Below are positions 18,700 through 27,516 of a stretch of DNA of 50,609 nt, in pieces. The stretch lies in the NCBI GenBank assembly GCA_013287375.1, contig JABDDX010000007.1, positions 1-50,609 of the forward strand. The letters are read 5' to 3'. A program made the translations under genes and the position numbers. Each line of letters starts with the position of its first letter. Position 1 is the first letter of the stretch. This stretch comes from Bacteroidota bacterium (lineage in GTDB: Bacteria; Bacteroidota; Bacteroidia; Sphingobacteriales; Sphingobacteriaceae). The notes under the pieces were generated by a model. It searched no databases, had not been told where the DNA came from, and saw nothing but the letters and a program-made list of their open reading frames with translations.

Positions 18700-21261
18700 C
18701 TAAGCTACAACCTTCCCCATATGCGGATCACTGTAACTTGGTTTACCACTTTCAACCCTGCCCGCATATCTTTTCTCAAACGAATCATGTCCTTTTACTT
18801 TTATACTGAAATCATACCAGTTAAAATTTTTCACCAGATCCAGAACTACCTTTGTTTCGCCCGAAGGGAGGATTGATTTCAGTATAGTACCGCTTTTGTA
18901 AGCATTGTCATTAATTTCAATATGCTGTTGTTTATTGGTTGTATTAACTAACTTCAAAAACACATTACCCGTTAGTTTATTACTGGTAAGTTCACGTTGA
19001 TATTCAACATGTACTTTTATACCAGGGTCATTTGTATTGCCTTTAAACTCACGATAAAAACCATTAGGGCCGTAAACCCTTAAGTGATAATGATCATCGG
19101 CAAACTCATTTAGTGGCCACAAATCAGCAATTGTGTCACCGGCTGTTAATCCATATGCCCAGGTACGAACATTTTCAAATTCTGGCTGATTTGTATTTGC
19201 CTGCAGATATTTCCCCGGGGCATATACATTAAAGGGAGCGCCCACAGCTTTATCACCAAAAACCTTATTACCGGCTGTGAATTTTACCGCAAACGACTTT
19301 TTATCATCACTTAACTCGCCATCAGCATAAAGTTCATACGGTAAAGCGCACGATGGCTTGATACCTTTCTCCTGCTGTGGCATATAAGCTGAAGTAGCAG
19401 AGTTATGATTAATCTGTACTATTTCATCCTGGGTAAGCAGCTTATAATTTGATGGAAGTTTTTTGAACTTAGCATTGGTTATATTTTCAACAAACGCGTC
19501 TTTTTTTACAAACTCGGGTTTTGCAATTTCACTGCCATTGTAAGGCCTGAATGCTGATGTGAGATTTCCACAAACAGTTCTTCTCCAATCACTGATATTA
19601 GGCTCGATTACCTTTTTACCTGTTTTTTTGCTCAGGAAGTCTTCCAAAAATTGTAGGGTAGAGGTATGATCAAAAACCTCAGAATTTACCCATCCGCCTT
19701 TACTCCACGGCGAAGCAATAACCATCGGTACACGAAACCCTAACCCAATCGAGCTTTCACGGTCATATTTTTCGGGGAAATCTTTTCTTTCGTTTTCCTG
19801 TTCAACTGTTACAAACTCTACGCGTGTATCAATTCCATTGGATACTAAACCGGTGCCTTTTTTGTGCGAGTGTGGCGCCACAAACGGAGGTACATGGTCA
19901 AAATATCCATCGTTTTCATCATAAGTTAGAATGAATATGGTCTTCTTCCAAACTTCTGGGTTCTTGGTAAGTATATCCATAACCTCTGATACATACCAGG
20001 CGCCATACCAAGCCGAAGCCGGGTGATCACTAAAATTCTCGGGTGCGGTTATCCATGATACAGTTGGCAGTTTGCCATTATTTACATCATCCCTAAATTG
20101 ATATAATATATCGCCCTTAGGTACTTGTACTTCACGTTCTGTTCCGTTATCATCATATTTTAATGTAATTAATGTATGATAATCTGGGTCGTTTTTATTC
20201 GTATCGAAAGCCTTTAAATGTATGCTCTTTTCTCTTTCAGATAGATTTGCAAATTCACCCGGTTTAACGCTTTCTTTTTCTTTTTTAAAAGCATCCAGGT
20301 AATGCTTCATTTCTTTTAATTGAATTTTATAATGATCGATATGCGCATCATTTGGCGGCAAAGCATTGATCTTCTTTTGCAGATCATCAATCATTCCAGG
20401 CAACTGCGCTAATCTTTTATCTAAAGCCTCAATATGCTTTTGATGCAGGCGGATATTGTACTGTTCAAAAAACTCTAATGGGTTATCCTGAAAATTGGAT
20501 AGCCATGGGTCTTGCTCTCCCTCAAAACCCACATCAATGCTCATTTCATTTTGGTAGCATTTCCATGATATGCCGTGATCCTCTAAACGTTCGGGAAAAG
20601 TGGTTCATTTTAAAGTACCATAATCCATATCATCATTCCACACATTCGCTCTCGAATTTTCATTTTGCTCTTCTCTTATTGTACCGGTCCAATAAAAAAG
20701 CCTGTTGGGGTTGGTGCCTGTTAAAGCCGAGCAAAAATTCTGATCGCATACGGTAAATGCATCAGCAAGCGAATAATAAAAAGGAATATCATCACGGTTA
20801 TGATAGCCTAACGTTAAAGGCATCCCGCTATATTCTTTAATACTATTCTTTTTTTGGATGAGCCACTGATCAAACTTGCCATCATTACGCGAATTTACCT
20901 GGTTGGCCCATGAGTGTGGTAAAGAACTCATCCAGGTAGCTTTAGTGTTGTTTATATCCAGGTGAAAAGGAGCATAGGTTTCGCCTTTTTCGTTGGATTG
21001 TAACCAAACCTTATTGCCATTTGGCAGATCGATTGCGCGGGGATCATTAAACCCTCTAACACCTTTTAAAGTGCCATAACAATGGTCAAAAGAACGATTC
21101 TCCTGCATCAGGATAACGATATGTTCAGCATCAAGGTAAGTACTGCCCTCCGGGGCATTAATAGCCATTGCTTTTTGTATAGATGCCGGTAGCATGCCGC
21201 TAACGCTTGCCGCGCCTGTAAGTAAAGCTGCTTTTTTTAAAAAATCTCTTCTGTTATCCAT
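18700..21261 (-). pseudogene. Phosphocholine-type phospholipase C interrupted by one in-frame TGA
   Basis: Exported phospholipase C that would cleave the phosphorylated head group from phosphatidylcholine or sphingomyelin. The reading frame runs from MDNRRDFLKKAA (twin-arginine signal, residues 1-35) to residue 853, but codon 219 (20605-20607) is TGA. Before it lie QENRSFDHCYG, the family's active-site block, and DDMDYGTLK. After it, in the same frame with no other stop, come TTFPERLEDHGISWK, the metal-site segment DENDGYFDH, and the two C-terminal DUF756-type domains. Family members carry Trp at the stop position (W-TTFPERL), so TGG to TGA is the simplest explanation. The piece after the stop begins its first ATG 20 codons later and alone lacks signal and active site. 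Last gene of the operon, 49 bases after the oxidoreductase. Translational readthrough or a sequence error remain possible. Confidence 0.85.
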
Positions 21262-21310
21262 TGTTGATCTTTTTAAGATAGGTAGTCAATTAATAAGAAT
21301 TTTGTTTTAT

Positions 21311-22435
21311 CTATCTGGATGCGATAAACTGCTCACATAAACCAAACGACAAGGTCATCCCATTGCCGCCTATACCATTTATCACCGTTACACCCGGTTC
21401 AACCTCTTTAATTAATTCTGTTTCGCCATTCATCATTTTTGGGTATATACCATGCCATGATTGTAATAGCTTCCAGTCCTTAAAATTAGCGAAGGTATGT
21501 AAGTAGTCTATTATCAGTTTATTAATAAATTCCTTGTCGAAAGGGTCATGTACCAAACCATATTCATGCGAGTCGCCGATGGTAAGCTCACCACTGCCAT
21601 TTTGCGAAACCATTACATGTATGCCCCACTTTAAATAAATAGCATACTGCTCCTCATAACGTTTACGCAATGCCGGTAATGATGCAGCAGCCTGAAAACC
21701 GGGGTAATGTATCATTGATAAACCACCACATAATGACGGGCCTATTCGCCATTCATCAGGCTGGGTTACTAAACGCATCATTTGAAGCTTACATTTAGTT
21801 ATATCCAGGCTTAAAAATAATTCAGGATAAAGAGTTTCAAAATCGGCACCGCTGCAAACAAATATTTCATCTGCTTCCCAAACTCTGTCTCCTGATAATA
21901 CTTTGGGGTGGCTAATGTTGCTGATAGCAGTATTCCAGTGAAATTCCACATCATATTTTTCAGCAAGGTATTTGGCAACCTGCCCAACAGCAACCCTTGA
22001 TTCTACTATCATTTCCTCAGCGCTCCATAATGCCCCTTTTAGTCCAACGGTATTGATAGCGGGGGATTTAAGTATCGCCTCCCGGGGATCAAGCAAACTA
22101 CACTCGCGGTATGAATGATTAGCCTCTACATATTCCTGTATTACCTGCAATTCATCATCGTGATACGCCAGGTGTAAGGAGCCCACCTCATTGTGCCATA
22201 TATTAGCCTCTGTACATATTTCTTTCCATATGCTGCGCGATAGCATGGCCCTTTCAAATAATGGCCCTGTTGCCTGCCCGATAGGCCATATCATCCCAAA
22301 GTTGCGGATAGATGCACCTACGGCCTGCTCATTGCGTTCGAATATGGTTACTTTATAACCACGTATAGCCAAGGCTCTGGCTGTAGCTAATCCTACAATG
22401 CCCGCACCTATTACAATTGCCGAATTTTGTTTCAT
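21311..22435 (-). CDS. FAD-dependent amine oxidoreductase, TIGR03364 type (aminophosphonate-linked)
   Basis: DAO-family flavoenzyme, probably oxidising the amine of an aminophosphonate or related head group. The 374-residue product has an N-terminal FAD-binding fold (VIGAGIVGLATARALAIRG, Gly-x-Gly-x-x-Gly) followed by SIRNFGMIWPIGQ, and a C-terminal flavin segment NGIGGNGMTLSFGL. The TIGR03364 family is known for lying beside phosphonatase-like HAD proteins (TIGR03351) and phosphonate transporters, and both kinds of neighbour occur here. Its ATG overlaps the distal stop codon of the DUF5690 gene (ATGA, 22432-22435), so it was coupled to the full-length upstream frame. Exact substrate is inference; N-methylated or hydroxylated aminoethylphosphonates have been proposed for the family. 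Confidence 0.85.
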   Translation of the reverse strand: MKQNSAIVIGAGIVGLATARALAIRGYKVTIFERNEQAVGASIRNFGMIWPIGQATGPLFERAMLSRSIWKEICTEANIWHNEVGSLHLAYHDDELQVIQEYVEANHSYRECSLLDPREAILKSPAINTVGLKGALWSAEEMIVESRVAVGQVAKYLAEKYDVEFHWNTAISNISHPKVLSGDRVWEADEIFVCSGADFETLYPELFLSLDITKCKLQMMRLVTQPDEWRIGPSLCGGLSMIHYPGFQAAASLPALRKRYEEQYAIYLKWGIHVMVSQNGSGELTIGDSHEYGLVHDPFDKEFINKLIIDYLHTFANFKDWKLLQSWHGIYPKMMNGETELIKEVEPGVTVINGIGGNGMTLSFGLCEQFIASR

Positions 22436-23742
22436 ATGACTGATATATCAACTTTAGTATACTTGTTTTTTTGGTTACGGGCAATATGCAGGAAGTAAAA
22501 TAGAGATAGTGCTGCACAAATACCACCTACAATAGCTACCGTCATTACGCTTTGCTGGAAAAACGTTCACCAGCTAATACTTGGCCTGCCGATTTCTTTT
22601 ATCAATAAAACGCTCACACTACCTAAGTACCCCATAGAATCAGCTACGTAGATCAAAAATCCAACATTGCCTTTATAATGATAAGAGGCAAGCAATCGCT
22701 CAAAAAATACGGCATTATAGGGTACATAACCAAAATACAACCCCAGGCCCGCGAGTGTCATCCACATCATTGGGTCAATTAGTTTCAATGTGAATAAAAT
22801 TGTACCTACTCCAATCAATATGCACCCGCCAATTATCATAAAATGTATAATGCTGAATGCCTTTAGGTTTTGTTTTACAAGTATCAGTAAACTCATTGCT
22901 ACTAATACAACTATTGAAATTATAGAATCGATTTGAGTAAATATGCTGTTGTTTTTAACCCCTAAACTCGCCCATATCTCTACCTCAAAATTATCCCTCA
23001 CATCACGCATAATGGTTAGTAGCACATATATAATTAATGTTAAAATTATACCGGGTAAAAACCGGATCAAAAAGTCTTTGCGTTCGGCTGCATCCATCGG
23101 CAGTCTTTTGGTCCTAAGTTTTATATCCTCAGTAGTAGGAGGGGGGATCAGTTCGAGACAAAAAACGAACAATACTAGTGGCAGTACAAATAAAGCCCCT
23201 GTTAAAAATGGCATTTGAAATTCGCTGATATGAAATGAGCCCATCAGCGTACGCGCTATTGTTTTTACAAAGCCCGAAGCAAAAATAAGGCTGATGGATA
23301 ATACCGCCGCCATAAATTCAGTTGATTTACGCCCCTCCAAATAACCAAAAACAAGCCCCCAAATTAACCCTAACGGAAATCCATTTATAAAAAGGAAGAT
23401 GATATTATAAGGTGCAGGCACTATGGCAAAGCATAATAATGCCAGCCAGGCAATACCTATTAATAAGAGTATGCTTTTTGCCCGTTGCCCCGGCTTTAGT
23501 TCCGATATAAACTTTATTCCATAAAATTTACTTAGCGTGTAGCCAATAATTTGCGCAATTACCAGCCAAACTTTATAGTCGATATGAAAATATTGTTGTC
23601 CGGTAAATGTGCCGGCTGCATAGGCCTTACGGAAAGCATACATACAGGTATAAGCACCAAATGATGATATTGCTGCAAAAACAGATACCAGGCCGTAGGG
23701 CCACTTCGCAACCTTAACACGCAAGTTATCTACAATAATCAT
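22432..23742 (-). pseudogene. DUF5690 MFS-like transporter with in-frame TGA before its last helix
   Basis: Polytopic inner-membrane protein of the DUF5690 family. The fold resembles major-facilitator organophosphate carriers of the GlpT kind (YTLSKFYGIKFISELKPGQR between helices 2 and 3), so head-group uptake is plausible. The frame opens at 23742 (MIIVDNLRVKVAKWPYG) and meets TGA at codon 392 (22567-22569) after GRPSISW. The same frame then continues for 44 codons (TFFQQSVMTVAIVGG through a hydrophobic helix to KVDISVI) and stops exactly at the ATGA overlap with the oxidoreductase gene. The original protein was thus about 436 residues; the stop removes the final transmembrane helix. It starts 4 bases after the phosphonatase-like gene. 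It may be a recent null mutation, readthrough, or a sequence error. Confidence 0.78.
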
Positions 23743-23746
23743 GGTG

Positions 23747-24433
23747 TTATTGGCTTATTATTTCAATAACTTGTGTTATGTTGTCTATAATATGGGTTGG
23801 TTCAAACTCTTCCAGCTCGTTGCGGGTGAATGATCCTGTTGTTATGCCAATTACGAACTTACATTTTGCATTTTGCCCTTCACGAATATCAACCTCAGTA
23901 TCACCTACCTTTGCTACTTCCTGTGGATCTGTAATGCCGGTCCTTTGCATCATGTTTTGAATCATAAATGGATAAGGGCGTCCTTTTTCAACCTCGTCCG
24001 ATCCCATTATATAATCAATAAGCCCTTTTTGCTGCCATTGCAGGCGATCAATAATCGTTTGGGCAATATCTTTAGAGAATCCGGTATTAATACCAATTTT
24101 TATCCCCTCATTGTGCAGGTGTTTAAATGTATCTTCAACATTCGGCAGCGCTGCTATATCAGGAGTTGAACGATAATGTTCGATCATCTGATCAACAAAC
24201 TCAACATGGATATCATTAATAAGGTCTGTTGTGATTTTTTCTTTTTCGGCTTCGTATTTATGAAGCATCTGGCTTATAGCATATGGTTTTTCGTATCCCA
24301 TAAAATGATCAATAACCGTTAACGGTACATGATAATTATATTTAAGAAGTGCGGACTGAAATGCTTTGCTAACATCCTGATCATCTTTGACCGTTGTGCC
24401 GGCCATATCAAAAACAACTAATTTTACTGACAT
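23747..24433 (-). CDS. Phosphonatase-like HAD-family hydrolase (TIGR03351 type)
   Basis: HAD hydrolase related to phosphonoacetaldehyde hydrolase (PhnX), expected to cleave a C-P or phosphate ester bond in the cytoplasm. I use the ATG at 24433 (MSVKLVVFDMAGTTVKD), since it places the nucleophile motif DMAGT directly at the N-terminus as in relatives; an upstream ATG at 24457 would add eight residues. Motif I Asp9 and AGT are present, then NTGFSKD (motif II region), KGRPYPFMIQ (motif III region) and KVGDTEVDIREG (motif IV). The 228-residue length is normal. First gene of the four-gene operon; a 134-base gap separates it from the GH18-like gene upstream on the same strand. Phosphonate rather than phosphate substrates are inferred from context. 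Confidence 0.85.
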   Translation of the reverse strand: MSVKLVVFDMAGTTVKDDQDVSKAFQSALLKYNYHVPLTVIDHFMGYEKPYAISQMLHKYEAEKEKITTDLINDIHVEFVDQMIEHYRSTPDIAALPNVEDTFKHLHNEGIKIGINTGFSKDIAQTIIDRLQWQQKGLIDYIMGSDEVEKGRPYPFMIQNMMQRTGITDPQEVAKVGDTEVDIREGQNAKCKFVIGITTGSFTRNELEEFEPTHIIDNITQVIEIISQ

Positions 24434-24591
24434 ATTAGATTTAATATTGTTCAGCAATACTAAACTTTGTTTATTAAAATTAAACTAAATTAATATTAAT
24501 AAACAATTAAATTATAGCAGTAAAGTAAGAGGGTAGAAAAAGGAAATTGAAAGCCTGGTTAAAATAATGGTAAGATATCTATAGAATGGCC

Positions 24592-26673
24592 TTACGGCAC
24601 ATCCTCCTCGTTATTTAATTTATATAGCCACCACGCAAGTATACCAAGTGCTATCCCTGTTGCCAAAACAAGGTATAATATTATAAATGGCACGGTTACA
24701 CAATCGATCTTATTTTTGGGATTAGGCCCAAAATATGGGAAATTTGATGAGAAGAATAGCCACATTAATAAAAAGAAACTCCAAACAATAAATAAACCCA
24801 ATAACAGATAAATTAATTGCTTCCGCCATTTCCACGATTCACTGTATTTTTTAACATTATAATACAATATGCCTGCGCTCACTGATATCAATAATATGAA
24901 GCAAAGGTTAATTATAAATAAATAGCGACTGTAAACAGGAGGAATATCTTGTCCGCATGGGTTTTTAGTCAGCAGATCAATAATAGTAGTTAGTGTAGTA
25001 CTGAAACCATGTTTAAGTACTATGTTACCTACAACACAAGTATCAATGTTTAATAGCTTGTATGCTAGTTCTTTTTGTAATTCGGCATATCCGTTATCAT
25101 CGCCGAGTGATTTAATGGCAATGCCGCCAAGTGCATTTTTAAGTGCGTAATCATATTTTTCGCCCAGCGTTTTTTCATCGTCATACCATATATCAATATA
25201 TGTTAGGTTATACGGCGTTTCAATATGTGCCGCTGATTCTCCTTTGTTGTAAATTACAGTGGCATCTGAATAATTAGCACGTACACTATTGTAAGCTATA
25301 TAATGTAAAAAACTTTGAGGGGTATTTTGCCATACAACACCGCTATATGATACCCCTAAAATAAATTTTGAAGGATCTATGCCTTCGTCAAGATATAATG
25401 ATAAACAAGTTTCAATACTATTATTAGCACCATTATTTAAAGGCGATAGCGGCCCGGGTTTCGATGATCGTTTGCTAAAATCAATTATAAAATTTGTGGT
25501 ATAATGGTTAAGTGCATTCAGGTCGTAGGCCACTCCTTTATCATCTGCCGGCACAGTAATGCTTATTTTATACTTTTGTGGCGTGGCCTGGCAAGCATTG
25601 TATAAGGTGGCAATAAAACGCACAAAGTATCCATTTAAATGCGAGTCCATTCCATTAAAATTGATATTAAGACCCGTGGCCCTGGCTTCAGCTAATAACC
25701 TTAATGTTTTTTTTATCAGGTTATTCATCGCCTCATTGCTACTCAAAAGTGAAGCAATGCTTTCGGGCCTGTTATTGTATATCGATAATGTTATATCGCA
25801 TTTCGCCCGCAGCGCACTGTCAATTATGTATTTATTAGTTATTAAGGGCGCATCCTCACCGCTGCCATCTATTAGGTTAATAGCATAAACAAAGTTACTG
25901 ATAAGTTTAAAGTTGAAACTTCTAAGGCTGGCATGCGACGTATCCGCATAAAAGCCCAGAATTTTTACCTTATGGGATAGGCTGAGGCTTTTAATCAGTA
26001 TGGTATCCCTGTTTTTTAATGTATCGGTAATGGTTATCGGGCCGTTATATAAAAGCCTTAGCGTATTTAATTTCTTTTGCAGTGCTTTCGTATCTTCTGG
26101 TTTAGGGATTTGACTTGTGTTTTCGGTTGCTATAACCGGGGCCTGATTTTTTTCTTTTACCGGTGTATCAATTGGGGCCGGGTTAATTGGATTCCCAGGT
26201 TTAGTAATTTTCGCTATACTATCTATCTGGCGTAGCTGCTGCTTAACCTCTTTGATTTTTTGCTGTAGTTTAACAAGTTGATGTTGCGTGGCAGTATCCA
26301 GATGAACAAAGTTTGTTTGTATTCTGGATACTGCGGTAGTCAGATTTGCAAGTTGTTTTACCGCTTGTATCGAATCAGTGATTATGTAGTTATGTATAGC
26401 GGTACTGGTATATGCCTTCCTGTTACTTTTGAATTTAAACGGCTGAACCAGTTTTTGTAAAACTGTTTTCTCTTTAGCTTTTTGTGTGGCGAGGGCTTTT
26501 GTTAATGAATCTATCTTTCGTTTAGCTAAAGAATCTTGCTGAAGACTGATGCTTATTTGTTGTAAATTATGATAACTGCTGCTATAATTATTAACGGTGA
26601 AACTACCGGCATACGATTTTTGAGCACCAATAAATACACAAAATAAAACAATTAGGTGATAAGACTTTAGCAT
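24592..26673 (-). CDS. GH18-like membrane protein, catalytic acid lost
   Basis: 693-residue protein lying divergent to the contractile-injection operon. Signal peptide 1-22 (ending KSYAG); Lys/Gln-rich coiled coil at about 45-160 (LQQKIKEVKQQLRQID); Pro-rich linker to about 190; GH18-like barrel at about 210-560; then three transmembrane helices at about 580-690 with a short charged end. In the barrel the canonical DGxDxDxE motif reads TGLNINFN at about residues 333-340, so the catalytic Glu position is Asn340 and the supporting acids are also changed. It should be unable to hydrolyse chitin or peptidoglycan sugars by the usual mechanism. It may bind glycan or anchor something to the inner membrane. 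A role with the injection system is inferred from position only. Confidence 0.72.
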   Translation of the reverse strand: MLKSYHLIVLFCVFIGAQKSYAGSFTVNNYSSSYHNLQQISISLQQDSLAKRKIDSLTKALATQKAKEKTVLQKLVQPFKFKSNRKAYTSTAIHNYIITDSIQAVKQLANLTTAVSRIQTNFVHLDTATQHQLVKLQQKIKEVKQQLRQIDSIAKITKPGNPINPAPIDTPVKEKNQAPVIATENTSQIPKPEDTKALQKKLNTLRLLYNGPITITDTLKNRDTILIKSLSLSHKVKILGFYADTSHASLRSFNFKLISNFVYAINLIDGSGEDAPLITNKYIIDSALRAKCDITLSIYNNRPESIASLLSSNEAMNNLIKKTLRLLAEARATGLNINFNGMDSHLNGYFVRFIATLYNACQATPQKYKISITVPADDKGVAYDLNALNHYTTNFIIDFSKRSSKPGPLSPLNNGANNSIETCLSLYLDEGIDPSKFILGVSYSGVVWQNTPQSFLHYIAYNSVRANYSDATVIYNKGESAAHIETPYNLTYIDIWYDDEKTLGEKYDYALKNALGGIAIKSLGDDNGYAELQKELAYKLLNIDTCVVGNIVLKHGFSTTLTTIIDLLTKNPCGQDIPPVYSRYLFIINLCFILLISVSAGILYYNVKKYSESWKWRKQLIYLLLGLFIVWSFFLLMWLFFSSNFPYFGPNPKNKIDCVTVPFIILYLVLATGIALGILAWWLYKLNNEEDVP

Positions 26674-26692
26674 GGTTTAGGGTTGCGTATAA

Positions 26693-26740
26693 AACTATCT
26701 AAAGATTAAAAAAAATATATTTAGATAGTTGTTTTTTTTT
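26693..26740. repeat. 11-bp perfect palindrome with T-run between divergent genes
   Basis: AACTATCTAAA at 26693-26703 and TTTAGATAGTT at 26720-26730, 16 bases apart, followed by GTTTTTTTTT to 26740. It begins 20 bases upstream of the GH18-like start codon and about 200 bases before the injection-system operon. Read rightward it looks like a terminator, but no gene is transcribed into it from the left on the plus strand, so a two-armed operator or an antisense/leader terminator is possible. The rest of the gap to 26938 is AT-rich with no feature I can defend. Confidence 0.6.
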
Positions 26741-26938
26741 AAATCTTTTTTTTCGTAATGTTACTGCTGAATTTAGCCTTATCAGCAATACAAAAATTCA
26801 CAGTATAAAAAAGCCGTTTTTTAATTTAAAATGATCCCACAAGGGGGCATTAACTGAACCTTATACACAAGTTTTTAGATTCTTTTCTATTAACCTGATC
26901 GTATAGACATATTTTAATTTTTTTAGATAAAACATTTT

Positions 26939-27511
26939 ATGATTTATGAGGCATTGTCATGCTTAACAGATGAGATTAATGAATACTTCAGAAACAAGCT
27001 TCGAATTAATGAAGATAAAGCTGTTTTATCCGGAATTGTTAATCAGGACGGGACAATTGCCATACAGGGTGAAAATAAGATAGTAATAACACTGGTAAAT
27101 ATTGAGAAAGAAATCACAGGTAAGAGTAACGCGGGTAGTATAACCGGCGGTTCAATGGCAAACAAGTCGTCAACCATGAATATTAATTTATACATACTTT
27201 TTTCGGCTTATTTCAGCAGCAATAACTATCCCGAGGCGCTTAGGTTCCTTTCGTTCATTATGGCTTATTTTCAATATAAAAATGTTTTCACGCCGGCAAA
27301 TACGCCAAGGCTTGATAATGGTATAGATAAATTGGTTTTTGAAATAGCATCTATAACCCCCGAACAATTAAATAATATCTGGGGATCGATAGGAGCTAAG
27401 TATATGCCATCGGTAATTTATAAAATGCGTATGCTCACGTTTGATGAATCTATAATTAAAGAGTTCAGGCCTGTTGTATCTGGTATTAATAGTGATAATT
27501 CAATAAAATAA
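26939..27511 (+). CDS. eCIS tail cap/terminator, DUF4255 (Pvc16_N; Afp16-like)
   Basis: Caps the sheath-tube end of the contractile particle and sets its final length. The 190-residue product starts MIYEALSCLTDEINEYFR and carries the DUF4255 core (VITLVNIEKEITGKS, then NLYILFSAYFSSNNYPEALRF), which typifies this protein in extracellular contractile injection systems. ATG at 26939. In the Serratia antifeeding prophage the homologue is last in the cluster, whereas here it is first, an order common in Bacteroidota loci. The next gene follows 5 bases later. As the first gene of a collinear run to 48257 it marks the main operon start. Confidence 0.88.
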   Translation: MIYEALSCLTDEINEYFRNKLRINEDKAVLSGIVNQDGTIAIQGENKIVITLVNIEKEITGKSNAGSITGGSMANKSSTMNINLYILFSAYFSSNNYPEALRFLSFIMAYFQYKNVFTPANTPRLDNGIDKLVFEIASITPEQLNNIWGSIGAKYMPSVIYKMRMLTFDESIIKEFRPVVSGINSDNSIK

Positions 27512-27516
27512 ACTTT

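Noticed and set aside
18622..18876. 84-codon frame starting in the repeat between DUF5686 and phospholipase genes
   Set aside because: Translation of the REP-like repeat arm (RGLPRFARNDD) running antisense into the phospholipase gene; such ORFs are typical artefacts of this repeat.
20605..20607. Selenocysteine codon in the phospholipase
   Set aside because: The position is a conserved Trp, not Cys, the family has no selenoproteins that I know of, and no SECIS-like hairpin directly after the codon was evident by eye.
18700..24433. TGA reassigned to Trp in this organism
   Set aside because: TGA is the normal stop of other genes here, for example 31166-31168 and 47656-47658, and Bacteroidota use the standard code.
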